In this document: positions 7,839-16,825 of the stretch, piece by piece
Numbering within the stretch: the stretch's first letter is position 1
Layout: each line of letters begins with the position of its first letter
Origin: Actinoplanes sp. L3-i22
Lineage (GTDB): Bacteria; Actinomycetota; Actinomycetes; Mycobacteriales; Micromonosporaceae
Assembly: GCF_019704555.1 (NCBI RefSeq)
Contig: NZ_AP024745.1
Span: forward strand, 504,501-568,500
Length of the DNA: 64,000 nt
Reading direction: 5' to 3'
Notes under the pieces: generated by a model
The model's database searches: none
What the model saw: the letters and a program-made list of their open reading frames with translations, nothing else
Told to the model about the DNA's origin: nothing
Translations under genes and position numbers: made by a program

Positions 7839-9308
7839 ATGCCTGCCACCGTTGTTCAGCTCGTCGCTGCCGGAATTCGCGCCGACCGGGCCCGTCTGTC
7901 CGGAATAGACCTCGCCGTCTCGCCCGGTTCCCGTTGGGGGATCGTCGGGGAGAACGGCCGCGGCAAGACCACCCTGTTGCGGATCCTGGCCGGGACGCTC
8001 GCCCCGGACGCCGGGACCGTGCGCCTCAACGGCACCCTCGGGGTCGCCGACCAGGAACTCTCCTTTGACCCCGGGGACACCGTGGGCACGCTCGTCGAGG
8101 CGGCGTTGTCCGAGTCCCGGGCCGCGCTGGCCGCCCTGGAGGCGGCCGCCCGGGACCTGCCCGGCGCGGCCGACGCCTACTCCCGGGCGCTGGACGCGGC
8201 CGAGCGGCTCGACGCCTGGGACGCCGACCGGCGCGTCGACCTCGCCCTGCAGCGGCTCGGCGCGGTCACCGACCGGGACCGGCCACTGGCCACGCTCTCG
8301 GTCGGGCAGCGCTACCGGATCCGGCTGGCCTGCCTGCTCGGCGGGGCGCACGACTTCCTGCTGATGGACGAGCCGACGAACCATCTCGACGCGGACGGCC
8401 TCGACTTCCTGACCGAGCAGTTGCGGTCACATCCCGGCGGCGTGGTGCTGGTCAGTCACGACCGGGCGCTGCTCGGCGACGTCGCCACCACGATTCTCGA
8501 CCTGGATCCCACCATGGACGGGGAAGCCGCGACATACGGTGGCGGGTTCGCCGGATATCAGGCCGGGCGAAGTGCCGCGCTGGCCCGCTGGGAACAGTGC
8601 TACGAGGAGCAGGTCGCCAACCGGCAGCGGCTTTCCGGCGCGCTCTCCGAGGCGCGGAACCGGCTCGTGACCGGCTGGCGGCCGGACAAGGGCGTCGGCC
8701 GGCACAAGCGGGCGACCCGGGCGCCGGGACTCGTCCGGTCGGTCCACCGCCGGCGGGACGAGCTGCACCGGAACGCGGTCACGGCGCCGGTGCCACCGGC
8801 CCGGCTCCGGATGCCGGAGCTGCCGGAACGGCCCGGGGTCACGCTGCTCACCGCGGACCGGATCACTGTGCGGGGGCGGTTGCGGGCGCCGATCTCGCTG
8901 GCGCTGGAGTCCGGGTCACGGCTGGTGGTCACCGGTGCGAACGGGGCCGGCAAGTCGACGCTGCTCGCCGCGCTGGCGGGGCGGATCGGGGTGGACTCCG
9001 GTGCGGTCGGGTGGGCTGACGGCGTACGCGCAGGATTTTTGGAGCAGGAGTTCGGCGCGGTTTTTGATGGTGATCGGCCGCGCCGCGACCTGTCCACCGG
9101 GCAGCGGCGGCGTCTGGACCTCGCCGCGGTGCTGGCGGCGGAGCCGCACGTGCTGCTGCTGGACGAGCCGACCAACCACCTGTCGATCGCGCTGGTCGAC
9201 GAGCTGACCGAGGCCTTGCTGCACACGCCGGCCGCGGTGGTCGTCGCGACCCACGACCGGCAGCTGCGTAAGGACCTCGGTGGCTGGCCCGAGCTGCATC
9301 TCGGCTAG
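7839..9308 (+). CDS. ABC-F family ATPase, probable antibiotic-resistance (ribosome protection) type
   Basis: This encodes 489 residues, soluble, with two ABC domains and no membrane segments. Domain 1 has Walker A GENGRGKT (37-44), signature LSVGQ and Walker B LLMDEPTNHLD. Domain 2 has GANGAGKS, LSTGQ and LLLDEPTNHLS. The charged linker between them (about 230-320) contains the GWRPDKGVGRHKRATRAPG-type basic stretch of ABC-F proteins that reach into the ribosome. The family displaces macrolides, lincosamides, streptogramins or pleuromutilins, or acts in translation generally. The leader peptide and hairpin upstream favour the resistance type. Confidence 0.88.
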   Translation: MPATVVQLVAAGIRADRARLSGIDLAVSPGSRWGIVGENGRGKTTLLRILAGTLAPDAGTVRLNGTLGVADQELSFDPGDTVGTLVEAALSESRAALAALEAAARDLPGAADAYSRALDAAERLDAWDADRRVDLALQRLGAVTDRDRPLATLSVGQRYRIRLACLLGGAHDFLLMDEPTNHLDADGLDFLTEQLRSHPGGVVLVSHDRALLGDVATTILDLDPTMDGEAATYGGGFAGYQAGRSAALARWEQCYEEQVANRQRLSGALSEARNRLVTGWRPDKGVGRHKRATRAPGLVRSVHRRRDELHRNAVTAPVPPARLRMPELPERPGVTLLTADRITVRGRLRAPISLALESGSRLVVTGANGAGKSTLLAALAGRIGVDSGAVGWADGVRAGFLEQEFGAVFDGDRPRRDLSTGQRRRLDLAAVLAAEPHVLLLDEPTNHLSIALVDELTEALLHTPAAVVVATHDRQLRKDLGGWPELHLG

Positions 9309-9670
9309 AGCCAGGTCGTCGCCGGCCAGGCGGTGACGGCGGCGGCGACCAGCAGGGCGAGGTTGAGGCCGATCACCTTGACCTCGCCCCGTCTCACGTG
9401 TGTGACGATGCCGCCGATCTGGACCAGGACCAGGCCGATCGCGGCGGCCAGGGCCAGCCCCGGCGCGATCCCGGTGAGCGGCGGCAGGATCAGGCCGACC
9501 GCGCCGAGCACCTCGAGCGCGCCGATCACCCGGACCAGCGGCATCGGGATCTGATCGACCCAGCCCATCATCGGCCGCAGCTGGTCCTGGCTCCGGATGA
9601 CCTTGATCCCGCCGCTGTAGAGGTAGAAGAGGGCGAGCAAACCGCCCAGGATCCAGTACGCGATCTCCAT
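9305..9670 (-). CDS. DoxX-like small membrane protein
   Basis: This encodes 121 residues with four hydrophobic segments (about 4-22, 44-62, 66-85, 98-116), the DoxX/SURF4-like layout. The N-terminal MEIAYWILGGLLALFYLYSG and the following PMPLVRVIGALEVLGAVGLI fit the family. The last 4 bp overlap the end of the ABC-F gene on the opposite strand. The gene is divergent from the HxlR regulator at 9771, a common pairing for redox- or electrophile-responsive DoxX genes, so that regulator probably controls it. Confidence 0.83.
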   Translation of the reverse strand: MEIAYWILGGLLALFYLYSGGIKVIRSQDQLRPMMGWVDQIPMPLVRVIGALEVLGAVGLILPPLTGIAPGLALAAAIGLVLVQIGGIVTHVRRGEVKVIGLNLALLVAAAVTAWPATTWL

Positions 9671-9735
9671 GCCGACCCCAATGGTTACCAGTAGTAAGTG
9701 ACCACATGATGCGTCAGTATTGGGAGGCTTACAAA

Positions 9736-9753
9736 AGGCACACGCGTGTGCCT
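9736..9753. promoter_or_regulatory. 18-bp perfect palindrome, likely HxlR operator
   Basis: AGGCACACGCGTGTGCCT is its own reverse complement and ends 17 bp before the GTG of the HxlR gene, inside the doxX-hxlR divergent region. It is the strongest operator candidate there. A wider GTAAG/CTTAC inverted pair lies just to its left (about 9693-9732). Confidence 0.6.
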
Positions 9754-9770
9754 GACGAACAGGGGTCAGC

Positions 9771-10142
9771 GTGTCGGAGTACGAGCACACCTGCATGATC
9801 CGGGGCGACGGCGGCAAGACCCTGCGGGCCATCCTCGATCACATCTGCAACAAGTGGACGCTGCTGATCGTGGCCACCCTCGACCAGGGCACGCTGCGGT
9901 TCAGCGACCTGGCCCAGCAGATCCCGGGCATCTCGCAGCGCATGCTGACCCTGACGTTGCGGAACCTGGAGCGCGACGGCCTGGTCGACCGCGCGGTGTT
10001 CGCCGAGGTCCCGCCGCGGGTGGAGTACACCCTGACCGCCGTCGGCAAGAGCCTGATCCCACCCGCGCTGGCGCTGGCCGGCTGGGCGATCGAGCACGTC
10101 CCGCACATCGAGGCGAGCCGCGAGGCCTATCAGTCGCGGTAG
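9771..10142 (+). CDS. HxlR-family transcriptional regulator
   Basis: This encodes 123 residues from a GTG start. It has the family pattern: an early cysteine (C8 in EYEHTCMI), CNKWTLLIVATL, then RFSDLAQQIPGISQRMLTLTLRNLERDGLV as winged helix, and the wing PPRVEYTLTAVGKSL. HxlR proteins are dimeric repressors or activators that often sense electrophiles through cysteine. It is divergent from doxX-like 9305-9670, its probable target. Its 3' end overlaps the convergent kinase gene by 13 bp. Confidence 0.9.
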   Translation: MSEYEHTCMIRGDGGKTLRAILDHICNKWTLLIVATLDQGTLRFSDLAQQIPGISQRMLTLTLRNLERDGLVDRAVFAEVPPRVEYTLTAVGKSLIPPALALAGWAIEHVPHIEASREAYQSR

Positions 10143-11950
10143 GGCAGCTCGACGGTGAACGTGGCGCCGTGCCCCGGCTCGCTGGTCACGGCGACCGTGC
10201 CGCCGTGCGCCTCGGCGAGTTTGCGGACGATCGAGAGGCCGAGGCCACTGCCACCGGTCTGCCGGCTGCGGGACTTGTCGGCGCGCCAGAACCGCTCGAA
10301 GATCAGCTCCTGCTGCTCGGGCGGGATGCCGGGGCCGGTGTCCCGCACGTCGATGCGGAGCCGGCCTGCCGCCGTACCGGAAATGATGGTGATCTTTCCC
10401 CCGGCCGGGGTGTGCCGGATCGCGTTGGTGATCAGATTGCCGACCGCCTGGCGCAGCCGGATCGGATCGACCGTGACCACCGCCGGCTCGATCCTGGTGT
10501 GCAGCCGGAGGCCGGCCCGGTCGGCGGACGCCGCGAAGGCGTCGACCACGGTCGGCAGCAGCTCGGCGATCTCCACCGCCTGCGGGTGCAGGCGCAGCTC
10601 GCCGGCGTCCGCCGCGGAGAGGTCCTGCAGGTCGTCGATCACGTGCTGGAGCAGCAGCGCCTCCTCCAGCAGGGACACCATCAGTTCGCGGTCGAGCGGG
10701 ACCACGCCGTCGGCGGCCGCCTCCAGCCAGCCGCGGATGTTGGTCACCGGCGTACGCATCTCGTGCGCGATGTCCCCGACCATCGCGTGCCGTAACTGCT
10801 CGACGTGCCGGCGGCGCTCGGCCATGTCGTTGAAGGCCGCCGCCAGCCGGCCGACCTCGTCGCGCCCGGTGACCCGGACCGAGGCGGTCGCGTCGCCGTC
10901 GCGCATCCGGCCGGCCGCCGCGGTCAGTGCCCGCAGCGGCCGGACCAGGCGCACCCCGACCAGCGCGGTCACGCCGATCGCGGCGAGCAGCACCAGCCCG
11001 GTGACCGCGCCGATCCGGATCTGGTTGGGCGTGGACAGGTCGAGCGCGGCCGGCGCCGACCGGCCCGGCGTGGTGACGAAGAGCAGCGCGGCCGGTGCGG
11101 TCCAGCTCGCGAGCTGCTCTCGCCGACCGGCGAACAGGCAGTCGGCGACCGGCTGGTTGCGGCGCTGCCCGTCGCGCGCCGACTCCGGATCGACCCAGGT
11201 CCACGTGTTGGCCAGGCCGACCTGGACGGCCGGGATCCGCTGCCGGGCCAGGCACGCGTTGACCAGCTTGTCGAGCTGCCCGAGGGCCTTCGTCTCGGTG
11301 GCCGTCGGCTCGGCCAGCTCGGTCCGCCCCTCCGCGCAGGTCCAGGTGTCGGCACTGAGGTCGGCGCCGGGCGTCTCGATCCGGGGCCGGCCGTTCGGCT
11401 CGTCGATGATCTCGGCGTTGCGGGGGATCGAGCGGCGCTGATCGTCGGCGGCCGGCGCCGGGGTGCTCTGCGGGTCACGTAGGCAGTTCCGCACGCGGGC
11501 GGCGACCGCGTGCAGCCGGGTGCGCTCGGCGGTGGTCAACCGGAACGGGCCGACCGCGCGCGGGTCGATCTGATTGTCGGTGTCGGTCGGATCGACCGTG
11601 GCGAGCGGCCGCTCGGGAAGCTCGCCGGAGCCCGAGTCGGTGATCGGCTCGCGGGCCTGGCCGGTCAGCGTCACCCGGTTGCCGGTGTCCCGCGCCAGCT
11701 TCGCGATCAGCGGGCCGACCTCGGACCAGTCCCGATGGGTCGCCGCGTAGCCGAGCAGCGTGTCGTAGACCTCGGCGTCGTCGGCGAGCGCCTGGCCCTG
11801 TTCCTGCTGGATGGCCCGGGTCGTGGTGCGGACCGCGAGCCAGGCGGTGGCCCCGATCGAGAGCAGGGAGACCACCGCGGACAGGACGAGCAGCCGGCGC
11901 AGCAGGCTGCCGCGCCTCCTGGTCTCAGGCATCGGCTTTGTCTCAGGCAT
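10130..11950 (-). CDS. Sensor histidine kinase with large extracytoplasmic domain
   Basis: This encodes 606 residues. TM1 is at about 20-40 and TM2 at about 312-335, bracketing a 270-residue extracytoplasmic sensor with four cysteines (C156, C205, C233, C271), probably disulfide-bonded. A HAMP domain (about 335-385), a HisKA domain with phosphoacceptor H396 in GDIAHEMRTP, and an HATPase domain with NLITNAIRHTP follow. Two in-frame ATGs, at 11950 and 11932, are part of a short duplicated sequence; either may be the start. It overlaps the response regulator gene by 8 bp and forms a two-component system with it. Confidence 0.9.
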   Translation of the reverse strand: MPETKPMPETRRRGSLLRRLLVLSAVVSLLSIGATAWLAVRTTTRAIQQEQGQALADDAEVYDTLLGYAATHRDWSEVGPLIAKLARDTGNRVTLTGQAREPITDSGSGELPERPLATVDPTDTDNQIDPRAVGPFRLTTAERTRLHAVAARVRNCLRDPQSTPAPAADDQRRSIPRNAEIIDEPNGRPRIETPGADLSADTWTCAEGRTELAEPTATETKALGQLDKLVNACLARQRIPAVQVGLANTWTWVDPESARDGQRRNQPVADCLFAGRREQLASWTAPAALLFVTTPGRSAPAALDLSTPNQIRIGAVTGLVLLAAIGVTALVGVRLVRPLRALTAAAGRMRDGDATASVRVTGRDEVGRLAAAFNDMAERRRHVEQLRHAMVGDIAHEMRTPVTNIRGWLEAAADGVVPLDRELMVSLLEEALLLQHVIDDLQDLSAADAGELRLHPQAVEIAELLPTVVDAFAASADRAGLRLHTRIEPAVVTVDPIRLRQAVGNLITNAIRHTPAGGKITIISGTAAGRLRIDVRDTGPGIPPEQQELIFERFWRADKSRSRQTGGSGLGLSIVRKLAEAHGGTVAVTSEPGHGATFTVELPYRD

Positions 11951-12629
11951 CGGCGAGCTTGTAGCCGATGCCGTAGACCGTCACCAGCCGGGCCGGGCGG
12001 CGCGGATCCGACTCGATCTTGCGGCGCAGGTTCATCACGTGCACGTCGACGGTCCGGGCCGTGACGTACGAGTCGAACCCGTGCAGATGCCGCAGCAGCA
12101 TCTCCCGGGTGAACACCCGCCCGGGCTCCGCCGCCATCGTCCGGAGCAGGTGGAACTCGCCCGGCGTGCAGGTCACCGGCCGGCCGTCGGCGCGGACCTC
12201 GTGGCGTACCGGGTCGACGTGCAGGTTGCCGACCCGCAGCACCGGATCCGGGGTCTTGGCCGACGGCCGGTTCCGGCGCAGCAGCGTGCGCACCCGGGCG
12301 GCCAGCTCCCGCGGGCTGTACGGCTTGGTCATGTAGTCGTCCGCGCCCAGGTCCAGCCCGAGCAGCAGATCGTCCTCGCCGGTCCGCGCGGTCAGCATCA
12401 GCACCGGCAGCTCCGAGTCGCGGCGCAGGATCCGGCACACGTCCAGGCCGTCGACCCGGGGCATCATCACGTCCAGCACCACCAGATCGGGCGGATTGTG
12501 GCGGATCTCCTCCAGCGCCGCCCGGCCGTCGCCGACCACGACCACGGCGTGCCCCTCGTGCTCGAGGTAGCGCCGCACGAGTTCGGCCTGCTTCGGGTCG
12601 TCCTCGGCGACCAGCACGTATGCGCACAC
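11943..12629 (-). CDS. OmpR-family response regulator
   Basis: This encodes 228 residues. The receiver domain has AEDD acidic residues, phosphoacceptor D53 in VVLDVMMP and the conserved lysine in MTKPYSP. The C-terminal winged helix ends in TVYGIGYKLADA. I chose the GTG at 12629 (VCAYVLVAEDD) because it gives the normal receiver N-terminus; longer in-frame forms add residues unlike the family. The kinase gene follows directly. Divergence from the lipoprotein-adaptor-ABC operon at 12731 suggests that operon is the target. Confidence 0.9.
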   Translation of the reverse strand: MCAYVLVAEDDPKQAELVRRYLEHEGHAVVVVGDGRAALEEIRHNPPDLVVLDVMMPRVDGLDVCRILRRDSELPVLMLTARTGEDDLLLGLDLGADDYMTKPYSPRELAARVRTLLRRNRPSAKTPDPVLRVGNLHVDPVRHEVRADGRPVTCTPGEFHLLRTMAAEPGRVFTREMLLRHLHGFDSYVTARTVDVHVMNLRRKIESDPRRPARLVTVYGIGYKLADA

Positions 12630-12730
12630 GGCGGCGAGTCTAGGGCTTTCGATCAGGCCCAACCGGCCGGGAACGGGACCACTACCGGACAACAACAGGT
12701 TTCTGACAAGTCCTGGCGAGAGTCCTGGGC

Positions 12731-13264
12731 ATGCCGAAGATCCTTTACCTGACCGCGGTCCTGTTGCTGGGCGCCTGCAGCTCCCCGGCGGCCTCCACCG
12801 GCGATGTCGCCACGCTCGCGAGCACCGCCCCGACCGTGGCCAAGTCCGAAAAATCGGACTCGCGGCCGCAGTTGCGGCTCGACACCAGCGACGCGGAGGC
12901 CGCGCAGTACTGGACCGCCTACGACGACTGCCTGGTCGCCAACGGGGTCAAGGCCAACCCGGTGGACCAGCCCGGGCCGGCCGGTCCCGGACGCCGGCTC
13001 GACCAGAGCGGCGAGCCCAAGTCCGCCTATGTCGCCTGCGCCGGCAAGCTCCCCAAGCAGCCGCCGGAGCTCGACGAGGACATCAACCCGAACTACGCCG
13101 CCCAGTGGAACGACAACGTCAAATGCCTGCGCGCGCACGGCCTGAAGGTGCACGTCACCGAGCCCGGCTCGTGGACCTACGACTCCTCGGACGTGGTCAT
13201 CCCGCCCAACGAGACCCAGCTCGAGCACGACTGCCTGCTCGAGGCGTTCGACCATGGCAATTAA
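12731..13264 (+). CDS. Cysteine-containing lipoprotein of an export operon
   Basis: This encodes 177 residues. A short signal peptide ends in a lipobox LLGAC (C16), so it should be a membrane-attached lipoprotein. Four further cysteines sit in DDCLVANG, YVACAGKL, VKCLRAHG and HDCLLEA, a recurring Cys-Leu pattern that also appears in the sensor domain of the kinase at 10130 (NCL, ACL, DCL). It overlaps the adaptor gene by 11 bp. It may be a substrate-binding or signalling partner of the exporter or the sensor; no enzymatic motif is seen. Confidence 0.82.
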   Translation: MPKILYLTAVLLLGACSSPAASTGDVATLASTAPTVAKSEKSDSRPQLRLDTSDAEAAQYWTAYDDCLVANGVKANPVDQPGPAGPGRRLDQSGEPKSAYVACAGKLPKQPPELDEDINPNYAAQWNDNVKCLRAHGLKVHVTEPGSWTYDSSDVVIPPNETQLEHDCLLEAFDHGN

Positions 13265-14270
13265 GGCGGCGCTCGCCATCGCCGCGGTCGCGCTGGTCGC
13301 GGCGGGCGCGACGTTCGCGGTGCGCGGTCGCCGTCCGGCGCCGCCGGCTCCGCTCGCCGATCCCACCACCAACACCATTGAGGTACGGAAAATGGACCTG
13401 ACCGACGAGCGGACCGTCGCCGGGACCCTCGGCTTCGGCCCGGCGCGCGTCGTCAAGGGCACCGGCGCCGGCGTGCTCACGAAACTGCCCGCGGTCGGCA
13501 CGAAGACCAGGCGCGGCAAGGAGCTGTACCGGGTCAACGACCAGCCGGTCGTCGTCCTCTACGGGGGCACGCCGCTCTTCCGCCCGATCGACAAAGCCGG
13601 CCTGACCGGCAGCGACGTCCTGGAAGTACGGCACAACCTGACCGCGCTCGGCTACCCGGCGCGGGCCACGCACCCCGAGGTCTCGGACGCCGGGCTGCTC
13701 GCCGCGCTCAAACGCTGGCGGAAAGAGCACGATCTTCCGGGGCCCACGCTCGGCCCCGGGCAGGCCGTGATCCTGTCCGGCCCGAGCCGGGTCAGCGAGC
13801 TGTCCGCGCAGGTCGGCGACCCGGTCGAGGGGCCGCTGCTGTCGACCACGGCGACCGAGGCGGCGGTGTCGGTGCCGATGAGCCCGGCCGACGCCGCCAC
13901 CGTCCACACCGGAGCCAAGGTGACCGTGGTCGCCCCGTCCGGCACCGAGTCCGCGGCCAGGATCACGGCGGTGGCGCGGGCGGTGACCGATGGCGACGCC
14001 GGTGCCAAGGTCACGGTCACCATCACTCCGGACAAACCGATTTCGGCGTACGACGCGGCCGCCGTTCAGGTGCGGATCACCACGCTCGCCCGTAAGGGCG
14101 TTCTGGCGGTTCCGGTGGGCGCGTTGGTCGCGCTGGCCGAGGGCGGATATGCGCTGCAGCGTCCGGACGGTTCCCTGGTGGCCGCCGAGACGGGCGTCTT
14201 CGCCGGCGGAATGGTCCAGGTCAGCGGCCCCGGAGTAACCGCAGGCCTCCCGGTGGTGACCACCCCATGA
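13254..14270 (+). CDS. HlyD/MacA-like adaptor with peptidoglycan-binding-like domain
   Basis: This encodes 338 residues. An N-terminal membrane anchor (residues 5-25) is followed by a lipoyl/barrel-sandwich segment ([19 protein letters not shown]...[22 protein letters not shown]). A peptidoglycan-binding-1-like insertion (about 115-160, [16 protein letters not shown]) replaces the coiled-coil hairpin of Gram-negative adaptors. Beta-barrel segments lead to the C-terminus. The design is common in Gram-positive MacAB-like systems, where it links an ABC exporter to the cell wall. It ends with a 4-bp overlap with the ATPase gene. Confidence 0.82.
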   Translation: MAIKAALAIAAVALVAAGATFAVRGRRPAPPAPLADPTTNTIEVRKMDLTDERTVAGTLGFGPARVVKGTGAGVLTKLPAVGTKTRRGKELYRVNDQPVVVLYGGTPLFRPIDKAGLTGSDVLEVRHNLTALGYPARATHPEVSDAGLLAALKRWRKEHDLPGPTLGPGQAVILSGPSRVSELSAQVGDPVEGPLLSTTATEAAVSVPMSPADAATVHTGAKVTVVAPSGTESAARITAVARAVTDGDAGAKVTVTITPDKPISAYDAAAVQVRITTLARKGVLAVPVGALVALAEGGYALQRPDGSLVAAETGVFAGGMVQVSGPGVTAGLPVVTTP

Positions 14271-15070
14271 ACCCACTCCTGTGCGCCTCGCAGGACTCCG
14301 CGTCCACGCCTGTTTCGGCGGTCTTGTCGATTCGGGACGTCACGCGGGTCTATCCGGGTGGCGTCACGGCCCTGGACCGCGTCTCGCTGGAGCTGGCCCG
14401 GGGTGAGCTGGCGGCGATCGTGGGGCCGTCCGGGTCCGGGAAGTCGACCCTGCTGCACATCATGGGCACGCTCGACCTGCCGACCAGCGGTTACGTGGCG
14501 ATCGAAGGGCAGGACGTCACCGCGCTCTCCGACCGTCGGCTCGCCGAGCTGCGCGGGCGGCGGATCGGGTTCGTCTTCCAGCAGTTCCACCTGATCGACG
14601 GGATCAGCGCCGTGGAGAACGTGGCGACCGGCCTGCTGCACGCCGGGGTACCGGTCCGCCGGCGCCGGGCACTCGCCGAGGAGGCCCTCGACCGGGTCGG
14701 GCTGAGCCACCGCCGGGAGCACCGGCCGGACCAGCTCTCCGGCGGCGAGAAACAGCGGGTGGCGATCGCCCGGGCGGTGGTCAACGCACCCGCGCTGATC
14801 CTCGCCGACGAGCCGACCGGCGCCCTCGACTCGGTCAACGGCGAGGCCGTGCTGGACGTGCTGACCAGGCTCAATACGGAAGGGGCGACGATCGCGGTGA
14901 TCACCCACGATCGGGAGATCGCGGCGCGGCTGCCCCGGCGGATCACCATCCGGGACGGGCGGATCGACGCTGCCCAACCCGGGGATGCGCGGATCGACGC
15001 TGCCCAACCCGGGGATGCGCGGATCGGTGCGGCACAGCTCGGGGATGGGCGGATCGATGCTTCCCGGTGA
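14267..15070 (+). CDS. ABC transporter ATP-binding protein (MacB/LolD type)
   Basis: This encodes 267 residues. Walker A is GPSGSGKS (about 54-61), the Q-loop [16 protein letters not shown], the signature [14 protein letters not shown] and Walker [14 protein letters not shown] with the H-loop ITHD. The last 35 residues are an odd 10-residue repeat ([10 protein letters not shown]) encoded by a 30-bp tandem duplication, which has no counterpart in typical family members. It powers the permease at 15057, with which it overlaps by 14 bp. Confidence 0.92.
   Translation: MNPLLCASQDSASTPVSAVLSIRDVTRVYPGGVTALDRVSLELARGELAAIVGPSGSGKSTLLHIMGTLDLPTSGYVAIEGQDVTALSDRRLAELRGRRIGFVFQQFHLIDGISAVENVATGLLHAGVPVRRRRALAEEALDRVGLSHRREHRPDQLSGGEKQRVAIARAVVNAPALILADEPTGALDSVNGEAVLDVLTRLNTEGATIAVITHDREIAARLPRRITIRDGRIDAAQPGDARIDAAQPGDARIGAAQLGDGRIDASR
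14959..15060 (+). repeat. 30-bp tandem repeats at the ATPase/permease gene junction
   Basis: Units at 14959-14988 and 14989-15018 are identical; 15019-15048 is a diverged third and 15049-15060 a partial fourth. They encode the extended tail of the ATPase. Each unit carries GGGGATG in the permease frame, so the expansion has multiplied in-frame ATG codons with nearby purine-rich sequence (14985, 15015, 15045) ahead of the start I prefer at 15057. Confidence 0.85.
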
Positions 15071-16232
15071 CGTGTTCCGGCTCGGGGTGGTAGGTCTGCG
15101 GACCCGGAAACTACGGGCCGCGCTCTCCGCTGTGGGCATCGCGATCGGCATCGCGACGATGCTCGTGGTGACCGGGATCCCGGCGTCCAGCCGGCAGGCG
15201 GTGGCGGACCGGCTCGCCGCGCTCGGCACGAACCTGCTGCGGGTCCAGCCGGAGAGCGCGGGCGACCAGCCGGCGCCGCTGCCGGCCGAGTCGGTGGCGA
15301 TGGCCGCGCGGATCGGCCCGGTCACCGGGGTCAGCGCGGTCGCCAACGTGCACGCCGTGGTCCGCCGGTCCGACCTGGTCGACCCGTTCGACGGATCCGG
15401 CCTGACCGTGCTGGCCAGCCGGACCGACCTGCTCGCCGCGGTGAACGGGCGGATGCGATCCGGCGGGTTCCTGACGACGGCGACATCGCGCTTCCCGGCC
15501 GTCGTACTGGGCGCCACCGCGGCGACCCGGCTCGGCCTGCTCGAGATCCGGCCGGACCGGCCCGCGCCGCAGGTCAGCATCGGCAACCGCTGGTTCACGG
15601 TGACCGGCATCCTGTCGCCGGTGCCGCTGGCGCCCGACCTCGACCAGTCGGTGCTGGTCGGCTGGGAGGTGGCCGCCCGGTTGCTCGGCTTCGACGGCCA
15701 TCCGACGGTCATCTACGTCCGCTGCCGGGAGTCGGCGATCGAGCAGGTCCGCGCGGTGCTGCCGACCACGGTCAGCCCACAGTTGCCCGGCCTGGTCCGG
15801 GTCTCCCGCCCGTCCGACGCCCTGGCCGCCAAACGAGCCGCCGACAGCGCCTTCGGCGCCCTGCTGCTCGGCCTGGCCGGCGTATCACTCCTGGTCGGCG
15901 GCGTAGGCGTCGCCAACACCATGGTCATCTCAGTCCTCGAACGCCGCCGCGAGATCGGCCTGCGCCGCGCCCTGGGCGCCCCCCGCTCCCACATCCGCCT
16001 CCAGTTCCTGGCCGAATCGGTGATCCTGTCCGCCCTGGGCGGCACCACAGGCACCACGATCGGCACAGCCAGCACCATCGCCTACGCGACTTGGCAGCGC
16101 TGGCCTCCGGTAATCCCACCCACCGCCATCGCCGCGGGCCTGTGCGGCTCCCTACTGGTCGGAGCAATAGCCGGCGTCTACCCAGCCATGCGAGCCGCCC
16201 GCCTAACCCCAACCTCAGCCCTCGCCGCCTAA
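15057..16232 (+). CDS. ABC transporter permease (MacB/FtsX type)
   Basis: This encodes 391 residues. It has one N-terminal TM (about 22-42), a large extracytoplasmic MacB_PCD-like domain and three C-terminal TM segments (about 275-300, 325-350, 360-380) containing the FtsX motif [20 protein letters not shown] and [13 protein letters not shown]. With the adaptor, ATPase and lipoprotein it forms an exporter of unknown substrate, perhaps a peptide or macrolide. I chose the ATG at 15057 ([10 protein letters not shown]), preceded by GGGGATGGGCGG; three in-frame upstream ATGs arise from tandem repeats. Confidence 0.9.
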   Translation: MLPGDVFRLGVVGLRTRKLRAALSAVGIAIGIATMLVVTGIPASSRQAVADRLAALGTNLLRVQPESAGDQPAPLPAESVAMAARIGPVTGVSAVANVHAVVRRSDLVDPFDGSGLTVLASRTDLLAAVNGRMRSGGFLTTATSRFPAVVLGATAATRLGLLEIRPDRPAPQVSIGNRWFTVTGILSPVPLAPDLDQSVLVGWEVAARLLGFDGHPTVIYVRCRESAIEQVRAVLPTTVSPQLPGLVRVSRPSDALAAKRAADSAFGALLLGLAGVSLLVGGVGVANTMVISVLERRREIGLRRALGAPRSHIRLQFLAESVILSALGGTTGTTIGTASTIAYATWQRWPPVIPPTAIAAGLCGSLLVGAIAGVYPAMRAARLTPTSALAA

Positions 16233-16824
16233 CCCCAAGCAGCCACGCCGCCCACGCCACGCCGCCCACGCCACGCCGCCCACGCCACGCCGCCCACGCC
16301 CCGGCGGCTCCGCCCACGCCCGGCGGCCTGGCGCCCCCGGCCCAGCCGGCCCCAGCGGCCCGGTCTCGCCGCAGCAGCTCGGCGCCGGCCCAGCGGTCCG
16401 CCGGCGCCCCCAACGCCCATCAGCGGCAGCCGGTCCAGCCGGCCCGGCGGCCCAGCCGGGCCGCCGCGGACTCGGCGCGCCCAACGGCCCAGCTGCGCCC
16501 CAGCGAGTGGCCCGGCCGGGCCACCCAGCGCGTTGCGACCCGGCCGGGCCGCCCAAACGGGCAGCGGCTCAGCTGCGTCCCAGCGCGCATTGGCCCGGCC
16601 GCGCACCCCGGACTCTGGCCGCGCGTCCCGGTGGCTCTGGGGCGCTGTCGGGGCCGCTGCGGCGGGCTTGAAGGGCCGGTCCGGGCTTGTGCTGGGCCGG
16701 TCGGCGTTTCAGGCCGCGTGTTACTAGCCTTGCGCGACTGCTTGCCTTGCGACCGCTTGCCTTGCGACTGCTTGCCTTGCGCGGCTGCTTGCCTCGCCTC
16801 GCGCGGCTGCTTGCTTTGCGTGGG
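16233..16824. other. Low-complexity intergenic region
   Basis: About 590 bases without a convincing gene. Long open frames exist on both strands, but they reflect extreme GC content and short-period repeats (proline/arginine/glycine-rich nonsense). It contains a 14-bp tandem array at its left and a 15-bp array at its right, described separately, with CCGGCC-rich irregular repeats between them. Confidence 0.7.
16242..16300. repeat. 14-bp tandem repeat array
   Basis: The unit GCCACGCCGCCCAC occurs four times without change (16242-16297) plus a 3-base partial unit. It begins 10 bp after the permease stop codon. Confidence 0.9.
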
Positions 16825-16825
16825 T
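16727..16825. repeat. 15-17 bp degenerate tandem repeats (CTTGCCTTGCGACTG)
   Basis: Five to six units of CTTGCCTTGCG followed by ACTG, ACCG or CGGCTG run up to the stop codon of the minus-strand gene 16825-18036, so they form the start of its 3' untranslated region. No hairpin is obvious. Confidence 0.75.
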
